From NCBI GenBank assembly GCA_036654415.1, contig JAVVSB010000011.1:1-43629 (forward strand): a stretch of 43,629 bases of DNA, in the 5' to 3' direction. The position numbers and the translations under genes were made by a program. Each line of letters opens with the position of its first letter. Within the stretch, counting starts at the first letter, position 1. This DNA comes from Mucinivorans sp036654415. Lineage in GTDB: Bacteria > Bacteroidota > Bacteroidia > Bacteroidales > Rikenellaceae. Below are positions 33,340-41,324 of this stretch, piece after piece. The notes beneath the pieces are model-generated. The model had not been told where the DNA came from. It did not search any database and saw only the letters and a list, made by a program, of their open reading frames with translations.

Positions 33340-35229
33340 CGGGCGACGTAAAACTGTATAAATTTGCGCGTTATAAATATTTTCGCAGACACCCTCCACC
33401 CCCAACCACCTATAATTGTAACCCAGGGTAATATTGTGTAGCAGGTAGCCCTGAATCATATCTCTATCTTGTGGATTGGCAGCCACTGAGCTGTACATTC
33501 GGCTTTGCCCATAAAGTTGATAAGAGAGCCAAAGCCCCTTAAAACTACACTTTAGCAGTGCCCCTCCGTTGATTAAAGGTACATAAACCAATTGTTTACC
33601 CCTTGAGAAATCTGAATCATTCATTGGCTCAGAATTATCTACGGTTCGATTCATGGCCATATTGGCCTGCAAATTTATGCGCCAATAAGTCCCAATTTGC
33701 CACTCATTACCAACGGTAAGTTCCAGCCCCTGACCATTTACATTATCCATATTTTGTGGGGTCCAATATTGTTGGTGCGATGGCAGCCAAATTATCCAGT
33801 CTTTTATCCACGAAGCATACACATTGACATCGGCCCTTCCGCTTCGCCATATGTAGCCGAGTCCCAGTTCAGCTGTCCACCCCTTTTCAGCCTTTAAATC
33901 GGCATTACCTCCAGGCACGTAATACATATCAGAAAGCGTAGGGTAGTGAGTATTGTGGTTTAGGCGTGCGCAAAGCGAGAGTCCATCGGCCACCATATAT
34001 TGAGCCTCGACCATAGGTGAGGCATAAAATTTGGCCCCCACAAACCCAAATCGCACAAGGATAGCAGTAGAAAATCGTGAAGTCCACTGCGATTCCAAGC
34101 TGACTTTTTCAGAAACTTCAAGACGACTTTGTTCATAACCAGCACCACGAATACGTTCCACTGTATTTACATAATCGAGATTAGCCGAGGTGGTAGTGGT
34201 CAAGTTCTGTTTATCAGAGAGCACTATTTTGGCTTGAAAGTTCCCCATTACCGAGCGACTAAAACCTTCAGTAAAAATCACACGCTGAAAACCATTGGCC
34301 ACACGGTTCTCTTGATTGAAATAATTACTCTGTAAATCTGCACCAATGGAGGCACTTAACTCATTATGCAAATTATATTTTTTGTAGTTTATCACCACGC
34401 GCAGACTTTCATCTCTGCTCTGGGTAAGGTTGCTATTATCGGGCCCCTCATAGGTGGTTAACTGTGGTAACTTTCTTTTGTTAGCGAGTCCCCATACTAC
34501 AGCTGACAGAGTTTGATTTCCCTCAAGACGCATATAAAACTCCTGCATAAAGCCCATATTTTGATAATCGGCATTATTGTTGGCCTGCGTAGGGTGCCAT
34601 CCTGGATTTTTTGGGTCGATGATATCTAGATTAACAAAGTGAAAGTCATTTTTGGAGTAACCATAGAAAAAACGAGTTGAACTCTGAAATTTTTTCGTTC
34701 CACAACGGATGTTTATATACCCATCGTAACTCGAAAAGCTACCATAGCCCAACGATACCTTGGCCGCAAACTTATCAATACTCCAATCTGCACGATTATT
34801 CAGAAGTACATTACCTCCCAATGCACCTTCACCACCAGAGAGCGATGATGCGCCCGCTTGAAGCGCAACCCTGTCAACCATAAAAGTTGGCACCAAAGAG
34901 AAATCCATCATACCCACCATTGGAGATGCAACCCTAAGTCCATTCCAGTATACAGTTGTATGTGTTGGGGCTGTCCCACGTAGCGAGGCTGTCTGTAAAT
35001 TTCCTCGCCCATAATTTTTGATGGCCAAATTTGAACTTCTAAGTAGTAAATCCCCCACAGCTCCGCCATTAGATGCCTGAATAAGGTTACTATCAATGGT
35101 TATTTGACTATCCATACTCCTCGTTTGACCACTTCTAACTACCACTGTATCAATATTCATAGGCTCCCGCTGCTGAGCTACCAGAGTGGAAGAGGCGAAA
35201 AAAGATATGAGAATTAGCAAATGGCGCAT
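33295..35229 (-). CDS. TonB-dependent outer-membrane receptor, BtuB-like
   Basis: 644 residues with a signal peptide (LLILISFFASSTLVAQQ). A plug domain covers about 25-150: TVVVRSGQTRSM, VGDLLLRSSNLAIKNYGRGN, TASLRGTAPTHTTVYWNGLR, ALQAGASSLSGGEGALGGNV. A 22-strand-type barrel follows, ending in the C-terminal Phe of RTFSIRVSLKF. It lacks the carboxypeptidase-like N-terminal domain and the SusD partner of SusCD systems, so it belongs with BtuB/FepA-size receptors for cobalamin, siderophore or similar ligands. No cobalamin riboswitch is recognisable upstream; the start lies 5 nt after the U-run of the rplT terminator. Substrate unknown. Confidence 0.85.
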   Translation of the reverse strand: MRHLLILISFFASSTLVAQQREPMNIDTVVVRSGQTRSMDSQITIDSNLIQASNGGAVGDLLLRSSNLAIKNYGRGNLQTASLRGTAPTHTTVYWNGLRVASPMVGMMDFSLVPTFMVDRVALQAGASSLSGGEGALGGNVLLNNRADWSIDKFAAKVSLGYGSFSSYDGYINIRCGTKKFQSSTRFFYGYSKNDFHFVNLDIIDPKNPGWHPTQANNNADYQNMGFMQEFYMRLEGNQTLSAVVWGLANKRKLPQLTTYEGPDNSNLTQSRDESLRVVINYKKYNLHNELSASIGADLQSNYFNQENRVANGFQRVIFTEGFSRSVMGNFQAKIVLSDKQNLTTTTSANLDYVNTVERIRGAGYEQSRLEVSEKVSLESQWTSRFSTAILVRFGFVGAKFYASPMVEAQYMVADGLSLCARLNHNTHYPTLSDMYYVPGGNADLKAEKGWTAELGLGYIWRSGRADVNVYASWIKDWIIWLPSHQQYWTPQNMDNVNGQGLELTVGNEWQIGTYWRINLQANMAMNRTVDNSEPMNDSDFSRGKQLVYVPLINGGALLKCSFKGLWLSYQLYGQSRMYSSVAANPQDRDMIQGYLLHNITLGYNYRWLGVEGVCENIYNAQIYTVLRRPLAPRTFSIRVSLKF

Positions 35230-35240
35230 TGGGATAAAAA

Positions 35241-35261
35241 AAGGGGCGCAAAAGGCCCCTT
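35241..35261 (-). terminator. Terminator after rplT
   Basis: AAGGGGC at 35241-35247 pairs with GCCCCTT at 35255-35261 (7-nt loop). The minus-strand transcript continues with a run of U (35241-35235). It ends the thrS-infC-rpmI-rplT operon, and the TonB-receptor ATG lies a few bases beyond the U-run. Confidence 0.85.
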
Positions 35262-35288
35262 GTATTGAATCAATGTCTAAAGAGAAGA

Positions 35289-35633
35289 CTATTTTACAGT
35301 TTTTACAATCTGCTCGAATGCTACTGGATGATTCATTGCTAAATCAGCCAAAACCTTACGATTCAAGGCAATACCTTTAGCAGCTAATTTACCCATAAAT
35401 ACTGAGTAAGTCATTCCGTGCAATCTGGCGGCAGCGTTAATACGTATAATCCACAAGCTACGGAAACTACGTTTCTTGTTTTTGCGGTCACGGTAAGCAT
35501 AGCAAAGACCTTTTTCTACTGTGTTTTTGGCAACGGTCCATACGTTGCTGCGGCTACCAAAGTTACCCTTGGCTAGCTTCATTACTTTTTTGCGGCGAGC
35601 ACGTGAGGCTACCGCGTTTACGCTTCTTGGCAT
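35289..35633 (-). CDS. rplT: 50S ribosomal protein L20
   Basis: Binds 23S rRNA domain II early in 50S assembly and in several bacteria represses its own operon. 114 residues, full length: PRSVNAVASRARRKKVMKLA, GNFGSRSNVWTVAKNTVEKG, RDRKNKKRSFRSLWIIRINA and GMTYSVFMGKLAAKGIALNR are unmistakable. Last gene of the operon, 130 nt after rpmI, an unusually long spacer for this pair. Confidence 0.98.
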   Translation of the reverse strand: MPRSVNAVASRARRKKVMKLAKGNFGSRSNVWTVAKNTVEKGLCYAYRDRKNKKRSFRSLWIIRINAAARLHGMTYSVFMGKLAAKGIALNRKVLADLAMNHPVAFEQIVKTVK

Positions 35634-35738
35634 AATTTTTTTGTTTTTCGAGATACTCAGTGACTCCCGTTTCTTGTCGGCAATACTTAACTACTGATGC
35701 ACTCTTGGATTAAAAATAATTTTTTACTCAGGACTTCT

Positions 35739-35764
35739 CGTCCGAGCGGACGCATTGTTCCGCT
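35739..35764 (-). promoter_or_regulatory. Alternative stem-loops in the rpmI-rplT spacer
   Basis: Two short hairpins share bases: CGTCC (35739-35743) with GGACG (35748-35752), loop GAGC; and AGCGGA (35745-35750) with TCCGCT (35759-35764), which includes the rpmI stop. They cannot form together. This could be an L20-responsive or translation-coupled switch, or partial processing signal; function is not shown by sequence alone. Confidence 0.3.
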
Positions 35765-35958
35765 TACTTCACAAGCATCAACTTCACGGCAGGAGTATCA
35801 ACAGCACTCATCAAACCAGTATGGGTAAGATTACGTTTTTGTTTGATTGTCTTCTTAGTGAGGATGTGGCTCTTGAAGGCGTGTTTGCGCTTTACTTTAC
35901 CGGTACCCGTCAGCGTAAAACGCTTCTTGGCTGCCGATATGGTCTTCATCTTTGGCAT
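35764..35958 (-). CDS. rpmI: 50S ribosomal protein L35
   Basis: 64 residues, typical length. The N-terminus MPKMKTISAAKKRFTLTGTG and the basic block KVKRKHAFKSHILTKKTIKQ followed by KRNLTH match L35. It lies 36 nt after infC and upstream of rplT, the conserved infC-rpmI-rplT order. Confidence 0.97.
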   Translation of the reverse strand: MPKMKTISAAKKRFTLTGTGKVKRKHAFKSHILTKKTIKQKRNLTHTGLMSAVDTPAVKLMLVK

Positions 35959-35994
35959 CTTCTGTTTTATTAATTGGTTAAAATATGTTTTTAC

Positions 35995-36552
35995 TTACTT
36001 CTTGGGCTTAGCAGCCAATATCATTATCATCTTTTTACCCTCAAGTTTGGGCATTGACTCCACCTTGGCAATATCTTCGAGTGCCGTGGCGAATTTCAAC
36101 AATAATATCTCACCTTGCTCCTTAAATACAATCTGTCGCCCACGGAAAAAGACAAACGCTTTAACCTTCGAGCCCTCTTTTATGAAATTCTCAGCATGTT
36201 TGAGCTTAAAATTGTAATCGTGCTCATCGGTCTGCGGACCAAAACGAATCTCCTTAACTACAATTTTCTGAGCATTAGCTTTAATCTCCTTAGCTTTCTT
36301 CTTCTGCTGATAGAGAAACTTTTGATAATCTATCACGCGGCATACAGGAGGCTCGGCATTGGGCGAAATTTCGACCAAATCTAACCCCTGCTCATGAGCA
36401 AAACCCAGAGCAGCTGCTATAGAGTAAACGCCAGGCTCTATATTTTCGCCCACAAGCCTTACTTGGGCGGCGGTTATTAAATTGTTTATCTTGTGTGCAG
36501 CCTCTTTGACTACACGACCACGATATGGCTTGGGTTTATTAGGTGTTGCTAT
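35995..36552 (-). CDS. infC: Translation initiation factor IF-3, apparent AUA start
   Basis: Binds the 30S subunit and rejects wrong start codons and initiator tRNA mismatches. The C-terminal and linker parts are clear: LDLVEISPNAEPPVCRVIDY, KEIRFGPQTDEHDYNFKLKH, KAFVFFRGRQIVFKEQGE. The first in-frame GTG (36453) would remove the start of the N-domain. The frame stays open upstream and encodes the conserved HKINNLITAAQVRLVGENIE. It reaches the thrS stop in the same frame with no ATG, GTG or TTG that would give the full N-domain. ATA at 36552 followed by GCA-ACA-CCT would give M-ATPNKPKPYRGR and 185 residues, the normal size. A rare start fits the known AUU autoregulation of infC in other bacteria. 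Confidence 0.9.
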   Translation of the reverse strand: MATPNKPKPYRGRVVKEAAHKINNLITAAQVRLVGENIEPGVYSIAAALGFAHEQGLDLVEISPNAEPPVCRVIDYQKFLYQQKKKAKEIKANAQKIVVKEIRFGPQTDEHDYNFKLKHAENFIKEGSKVKAFVFFRGRQIVFKEQGEILLLKFATALEDIAKVESMPKLEGKKMIMILAAKPKK

Positions 36553-36564
36553 GACTTTAACTTT

Positions 36565-38520
36565 TTAGTTATTACTACCAATTTTACTTATCTCTTCTTT
36601 GACTTTTTGGGCAACCATTGCCGTAAAATCTTGTAGGCTCATCGAGCCCTTATCCCCCTGACCTTGAACACGAACCGAGATTGTGTTTTCAGCCTCTTCT
36701 TTCTCACCGACAATCACCAGAAGAGGGACTTTTGCCAGCTCGTTGTCGCGAACTTTACGCCCTATCTTCTCATTTCTATCGTCTACGAGGGTGCGAATAT
36801 CGCAATTATTTAGCAATTTTGCAACTTTTTGTGCATATTCGTTGAACTTTTCTGAAATAGGCATCACCACTGCCTGCTGTGGAGTTAGCCAAAGAGGGAA
36901 TTTACCTGCCGTATGTTCCAACAAAACAGCCACAAAACGTTCCATTGAGCCAAATGGTGCACGATGAATCATCACTGGGCGATGGTCCTTGTCATCAGAA
37001 CCTTTGTAGGTCAAATCGAACCTTTCTGGTAGATTGTAGTCCACTTGAATGGTGCCCAATTGCCACTTACGGCCAATAGCATCACGTACCATAAAATCCA
37101 GCTTAGGGCCATAAAAGGCGGCTTCACCAGTCTCAACAACCGTATTGAGCCCCTTTTCGGCAGCAGCTTCGATAATGGCCGTTTCGGCTTTTTCCCAATT
37201 CTCGTCCGTACCGATATACTTTTCGCGATTGTTAGGGTCGCGCAGAGATATCTGAGCCGTAAAATTATCGAACTTTAAGGTCTTAAATATATATAGTACA
37301 ATATCTATGACCTTTTTGAACTCATCTTTGAGTTGGTCTGGGCGACAAAAGAGGTGAGCATCATCTTGAGTAAATCCGCGTACGCGCGTCAAACCGTGCA
37401 ACTCGCCACTCATTTCGTAACGATACACTGTTCCAAACTCAGCCAAACGAACTGGCAAATCTTTATAGGAACGAGGTTTGAACTTGTAAATCTCGCAGTG
37501 GTGAGGGCAGTTCATTGGCTTTAACAGGAACTCCTCATCTTCATTTGGGGTATGGATAGGCTGAAAAGAGTCTTTACCATATTTGGCATAATGACCACTA
37601 GTTACGTAGAGCTCTTTCATACCGATATGTGGCGTAATAACCTGCTCATAACCATACTGTTTTTGAACATTACGCAAGAAATTTTCGAGCCTTTCGCGCA
37701 GGGCAGCCCCCTTGGGAAGCCACATTGGCAACCCCTGACCAACCTTAGGCGAGAAATAGAACAACTCCATCTCTTTACCCAATTTGCGGTGATCCCGTTT
37801 CTTGGCCTCCTCCAAAAGCACTAAGTACTCATCCAACAAGGACTTCTTGGGGAAAGTTATACCATAAATACGAGTTAACATCTTACGTTTCTCGTCCCCA
37901 CGCCAATAAGCTCCAGCAACAGAGGTCAACTTAACGGCCTTAATAATACTGGTGGTGGCAATATGTGGTCCACGACAAAGGTCTGTGTAGCCACCATTGG
38001 TGTAGAATGTGATTGTACCATCCTCAAGTCCCTCAATAAGTTCACATTTATATTGGTCACCTTTTTCGGTGTAACGACGCATAGCCTCATCCTTAGAGAT
38101 ATCCTCGCGCACAAAGGTTTGCCCTTGACGAGCCAGCTCCACCATTTTTTGCTCTATCTTAGCCAAATCACCTTCGGTTATAGGGATAGGGGAGTCAACA
38201 TCATAATAAAATCCACTCTCGATGGCAGGACCAATCCCAAACTTAATGCCTGGATAAAGTTGTTCCAAAGCGGCAGCCATAAGGTGCGAACTGGAGTGCC
38301 AAAAGGCTAACTTGCCTTTATCGTCATCCCACTTGTGAAGCTTGAGAGAAGAGTCTTCATTGATAGGTTTTTGTATATCCCAAAGCTCCCCATTAACCGT
38401 GGATGAAAGAACCTCTGAGGCAAAGCGAGGACTGATGGATTGAGCAATTTGCAACGCTGTTGAACCTGCGGCTACCTCACGAATGGAGCCATCTGGTAAT
38501 GTGATTTTTATCATAATCAT
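36565..38520 (-). CDS. thrS: Threonyl-tRNA synthetase
   Basis: 651 residues with all domains: N-terminal TGS domain (MIKITLPDGSIREVAAGST), the editing domain with HSSSHLMAAALEQLYPG and the YWRGDEKRKMLTRIYGITFP second zinc/editing block, the class II core with motif 2 FGTVYRYEMSGELHGLTRVRG and KPMNCPHHCEIYK (zinc Cys), motif 3 IHRAPFGSMERFVAVLLEH, and the anticodon-binding domain. Two ATGs are possible (38520 and 38514); both give the same domain. First gene of thrS-infC-rpmI-rplT. No T-box leader. Confidence 0.98.
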   Translation of the reverse strand: MIMIKITLPDGSIREVAAGSTALQIAQSISPRFASEVLSSTVNGELWDIQKPINEDSSLKLHKWDDDKGKLAFWHSSSHLMAAALEQLYPGIKFGIGPAIESGFYYDVDSPIPITEGDLAKIEQKMVELARQGQTFVREDISKDEAMRRYTEKGDQYKCELIEGLEDGTITFYTNGGYTDLCRGPHIATTSIIKAVKLTSVAGAYWRGDEKRKMLTRIYGITFPKKSLLDEYLVLLEEAKKRDHRKLGKEMELFYFSPKVGQGLPMWLPKGAALRERLENFLRNVQKQYGYEQVITPHIGMKELYVTSGHYAKYGKDSFQPIHTPNEDEEFLLKPMNCPHHCEIYKFKPRSYKDLPVRLAEFGTVYRYEMSGELHGLTRVRGFTQDDAHLFCRPDQLKDEFKKVIDIVLYIFKTLKFDNFTAQISLRDPNNREKYIGTDENWEKAETAIIEAAAEKGLNTVVETGEAAFYGPKLDFMVRDAIGRKWQLGTIQVDYNLPERFDLTYKGSDDKDHRPVMIHRAPFGSMERFVAVLLEHTAGKFPLWLTPQQAVVMPISEKFNEYAQKVAKLLNNCDIRTLVDDRNEKIGRKVRDNELAKVPLLVIVGEKEEAENTISVRVQGQGDKGSMSLQDFTAMVAQKVKEEISKIGSNN

Positions 38521-38535
38521 TTATATTTAATGCCA

Positions 38536-38543
38536 CAAATGTA
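38536..38543 (-). promoter_or_regulatory. -7 element of the thrS operon
   Basis: The minus strand reads TACATTTG, matching TAnnTTTG, 15 nt before the thrS ATG. No good TTTG was found at -33, so support is moderate. The leader would be about 12 nt. Confidence 0.45.
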
Positions 38544-38562
38544 CGAAAAATTATCTGAAAAA

Positions 38563-38593
38563 TTTGCAGTTATCAATTTTTTGCCTACTTTTG
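38563..38593 (+). promoter_or_regulatory. Promoter of tRNA-Leu
   Basis: TTTG at 38563-38566, a 19-nt spacer, then TACTTTTG at 38586-38593: an exact match to the Bacteroidota promoter. Transcription would start near 38597, giving a precursor leader of about 17 nt. Confidence 0.75.
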
Positions 38594-38613
38594 TGCCGCA
38601 TTAACGTTGATAT

Positions 38614-38697
38614 GCCCAGATGGTGAAATTGGTAGACACGCTACTTTGAGGGGGTAGTTCCGATTACGGTGTGCAAGTTCGAGTCTTGTTCTGGGCA
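38614..38697 (+). tRNA. tRNA-Leu (anticodon GAG)
   Basis: 84-nt class II tRNA. The acceptor stem GCCCAGA pairs with TCTGGGC (38690-38696), with discriminator A at 38697. The D-arm has the GGTGAAATTGGTAGACAC pattern of leucine tRNAs. Anticodon stem CTACT/GGTAG with loop TTGAGGG puts GAG at 38648-38650, reading CUC and CUU. A long variable arm follows (about 38661-38671), then the T-arm with TTCGAGT. CCA is not encoded. It has its own promoter and terminator. Confidence 0.95.
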
Positions 38698-38706
38698 CGT
38701 TTTATG

Positions 38707-38741
38707 AAAGGATTGATAATCTAAAAAATTATCAATCCTTT
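38707..38741 (+). terminator. Terminator after tRNA-Leu
   Basis: AAAGGATTGATAAT at 38707-38720 pairs with ATTATCAATCCTTT at 38728-38741 (14 bp, 7-nt loop), followed by T-rich sequence on the plus strand. Its right arm contains the last codons and stop of the convergent sulfatase gene. Confidence 0.88.
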
Positions 38742-40243
38742 TTATTTATTATTACCTCCAACTTGTGGGCCAAGAAGGCAACCTTTCTAGGCAACTCATT
38801 GGCTCTATTTACCTTTTCCGCTGGGTCGTTCTTTAGGTTAAAAAGTTGTGGCTCAGGACTATTCCCCGTTGGATTACCTGTTTGCCAAGCCACTTTCATA
38901 CCCCTGGATGGCATAATATATTTCCAAGGACCAACCGTAATAGAATAGGTATATGCATGTTCCACTATTTCGCTACGCCCCAAAGAAGTTTTTCCCATCA
39001 GGGCCGCACTAATATCTTGACTGTCTGCAGCCTCTTGTGGTTGTAGGTCCTGCCCCACAATGGAGGAGAGCGACCTGTAAAAATCGACATGTGAGATAGG
39101 GGCTCTACTTACTTTAGCAGCAGTAATATGACCTCTCCAGCTCACCACACCCAACACACGTGTCCCGCCCTCGTAAATTCCATATTTACCACCGCGTAAT
39201 CCACCTGAAGGACGGTGTTCTCCGAGCAACTCCAGGGAGTGGTCTTTGTAGCCATCGTCCACCACAGGGCCATTGTCGCTGGTGATAATAATCAGCGTAT
39301 TGTCGGTCAAGTTTAAAGAGTCTAGCAGACCAACTACTTGTCCCACAGTCCAATCAAACTCTAAAATAGCATCACCTCGCACCCCCATTCCACTTTGGCC
39401 TATAAAACGCGAATGAGGGTAACGCGGTACATGAATGTCGTTGGTGGCAAGATACAAAAAGAAGGGGGTCTGTTGATTTAGCCTAATAAAATTCAACGCC
39501 TTGGATGTGATGGAATCTGCTATAGTCTCATCACTCCAACGTGCACTATGGCCTCCACTCATAAACCCTATACGGCTAATGCCATTGACAATGGTGCCAT
39601 CGTGTCCGTGACTTGGTCTCTGTTTGGTAAGTAGCTCTGGATTCAAGGCCCCAGTAGGTTGCCCCTCGAAATTGGTAGTATAGCTCACCTGAATGGGGTC
39701 CTTTGGATCAAGTCCCACCACTCGTCCATTTTCGATATAAACGCATGGGACTCTATCGGCTGTGGCCGCCATAATATAGGAGTAGTCGAAACCAATATCA
39801 CAAAGGCCAGGAGTGATGGTACCGTTCCAATCCTGTTTTCCAGATTCATCTCCCAAACCAAGATGCCATTTACCAACGGCTGCCGTAACGTATCCTGCAC
39901 TCTTTAACATTTTGGGAATTGTATTCATTTGTGGAGTAATAATCATAGCCGCATCACCCCTAGCCACACCAGTACCAGGTACTCGCCATGCATAGGTGCC
40001 CGTAAGAAGGCTAAAGCGCGATGGGGTAGAGGTGGCCGAAGTGGCGTGCATATTCTCAAAACGGAGACCTTGAGCCGCAAGATGGTCTATATTATGCGTA
40101 TTTACACGACATGATGGGTTATTACAACTCACATCACCGTAGCCCAAATCATCGGCATTGATAATTATGATATTGGGTTTCTCTTGAGCCCAGGATACTA
40201 ATGTTCCACAACATAATGCACCTGTAATCCAACGTTTATGCAT
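38732..40243 (-). CDS. Sulfatase, serine-type (S-x-P-S-R), exported
   Basis: Type I (alkaline-phosphatase fold) sulfatase, 503 residues, hydrolysing sulfate esters on a glycan or small molecule. Signal peptide (WITGALCCGTLVSWAQ) then KPNIIIINADDLGYGDVSC with metal-binding Asp31/Asp32. The modified residue is Ser72 in ATSTPSRFSLLTG, so formylglycine would be made from serine by an anaerobic maturase (anSME), not seen in the window. GKWHLGLG, NDIHVPR and TSDNGPVVDDGYKDHSLELL are further metal/substrate motifs. It lies 2 nt after the GH18 gene, so the pair is co-transcribed. The stop lies inside the tRNA-Leu terminator. Substrate unknown; a GlcNAc-containing sulfated polymer is plausible from context. 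Confidence 0.9.
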   Translation of the reverse strand: MHKRWITGALCCGTLVSWAQEKPNIIIINADDLGYGDVSCNNPSCRVNTHNIDHLAAQGLRFENMHATSATSTPSRFSLLTGTYAWRVPGTGVARGDAAMIITPQMNTIPKMLKSAGYVTAAVGKWHLGLGDESGKQDWNGTITPGLCDIGFDYSYIMAATADRVPCVYIENGRVVGLDPKDPIQVSYTTNFEGQPTGALNPELLTKQRPSHGHDGTIVNGISRIGFMSGGHSARWSDETIADSITSKALNFIRLNQQTPFFLYLATNDIHVPRYPHSRFIGQSGMGVRGDAILEFDWTVGQVVGLLDSLNLTDNTLIIITSDNGPVVDDGYKDHSLELLGEHRPSGGLRGGKYGIYEGGTRVLGVVSWRGHITAAKVSRAPISHVDFYRSLSSIVGQDLQPQEAADSQDISAALMGKTSLGRSEIVEHAYTYSITVGPWKYIMPSRGMKVAWQTGNPTGNSPEPQLFNLKNDPAEKVNRANELPRKVAFLAHKLEVIINKKD

Positions 40244-40245
40244 AA

Positions 40246-41262
40246 TTAATTTTTCTTAAAAACGGCATTGTAAGTGGCTTTGACCAACTCTAGTTGCTCG
40301 TTATCACATGAATATTCCCAATACATCACCCCACGAAGCCCCCTATCAAGGGCATAGGCACATTTAAGTTCCAGCGACTTAGCCGAATCATAGCTCACTA
40401 TCATAGCACCCTGTTCATTGACCACATATGGTACGCAGGCCACCGAGTCCCATAAATGGATATGGTCCTTAAACTTATACATCTGACTATTATCGACATA
40501 ATCTGAAACCCCCTCATTTTTATTTCCATGACCATAGAGAGGCATCCCCAAAACTAGTTTATCGGAACTTATTCCCTTGGCTAAGTGGGCATCAATGGCC
40601 TGCTGCACACTCATACGACTTTTGTCAGATGGGAACAGAGCTGCGTTATGGTGTGGTGGTCGTCCCATATCATAGGCCATGATATTCACAAAATCGCAAT
40701 AAGGCATCACCGCCTCGAAATCAATAAAACGTCCGCTGGCACTCGTGGCAAAAGTCAAAAGTTTCTTATGCCCTAACATTTGTCGCAATTCACGCATAAG
40801 TAACGTAAAATTATCAATATCATCTTCACATGCCTTGATACCAGACCATTTACAGGATGGGTACTCCCAATCAATGTCGATACCATCTATCGCAAAGTCC
40901 TTAACAATCTCTCCACAATGAGCCACGAATCCACCACGCAACGACTCCTCGCGGGCCATCTCACTAAAACCACCACTGCCCCAACCACCTATTGAAAGCA
41001 TAACTTTAAGGTTTGGATTTTGCTTTTTCAGAGCCACTATGGCACGGAGCCTCTCGGGATGTTGTACATTTACACTGTTAAACTCTTCGCCCACTGTGCC
41101 GAAGGCATAATTTATGTGTGTTACCAAATCAGCATCCACAAGTCGATCACTACCAGAACTAACATAGGCCAACACTATTCTGTTGCTCATCTTGACAGTT
41201 TGGGCCATAGTGGCACAACACAACAGAAAAAAAACTAATAATAAGACAATATGTTTGAACAT
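40246..41262 (-). CDS. Glycoside hydrolase family 18, chitinase/ENGase-like
   Basis: Exported GH18 enzyme, 338 residues. The N-terminal hydrophobic signal (HIVLLLVFFLLCCATMAQ) could be processed by signal peptidase I after AMA or, less likely, as a lipoprotein at the Cys pair. Family motifs: LKVMLSIGGWGSGGFSEM (substrate-binding SxGG) and DGIDIDWEYP with acid/base Glu133 and Asp129/Asp131. NIMAYDMGRPPHHNA supplies the catalytic-site Tyr, and GVMYWEYSCDN the conserved Trp. It cleaves beta-1,4 linkages next to GlcNAc in chitin-like or N-glycan substrates by an N-acetyl-assisted mechanism; which one is not decided by sequence. No carbohydrate-binding module is present. First gene of a two-gene operon with the sulfatase. 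Confidence 0.92.
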   Translation of the reverse strand: MFKHIVLLLVFFLLCCATMAQTVKMSNRIVLAYVSSGSDRLVDADLVTHINYAFGTVGEEFNSVNVQHPERLRAIVALKKQNPNLKVMLSIGGWGSGGFSEMAREESLRGGFVAHCGEIVKDFAIDGIDIDWEYPSCKWSGIKACEDDIDNFTLLMRELRQMLGHKKLLTFATSASGRFIDFEAVMPYCDFVNIMAYDMGRPPHHNAALFPSDKSRMSVQQAIDAHLAKGISSDKLVLGMPLYGHGNKNEGVSDYVDNSQMYKFKDHIHLWDSVACVPYVVNEQGAMIVSYDSAKSLELKCAYALDRGLRGVMYWEYSCDNEQLELVKATYNAVFKKN

Positions 41263-41285
41263 AATTTTGTAGAATAAAAACTATA

Positions 41286-41293
41286 CAAATATA
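41286..41293 (-). promoter_or_regulatory. -7 element of the GH18-sulfatase operon
   Basis: The minus strand reads TATATTTG (TAnnTTTG), about 23 nt before the GH18 ATG. No clear -33 TTTG, suggesting a need for an activator or weak basal activity. Confidence 0.5.
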
Positions 41294-41316
41294 ATAACAA
41301 TTAGCGAAATAATGAC

Positions 41317-41324
41317 TATATTTG
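41317..41324 (+). promoter_or_regulatory. -7 element of the ROK gene
   Basis: TATATTTG on the plus strand, with start near 41328 and a leader of about 35 nt. The -33 position lacks a good TTTG, as for its divergent partner. Confidence 0.5.

Noticed and set aside
35230..35288. Cobalamin riboswitch ahead of the TonB receptor
   Set aside because: The space between rplT and the receptor is about 60 nt and is filled by the rplT terminator; no B12-box-like sequence is present.
35995..36453. infC starting at the GTG at 36453
   Set aside because: It would remove about 33 residues of the IF3 N-domain that are clearly encoded upstream in the same frame.
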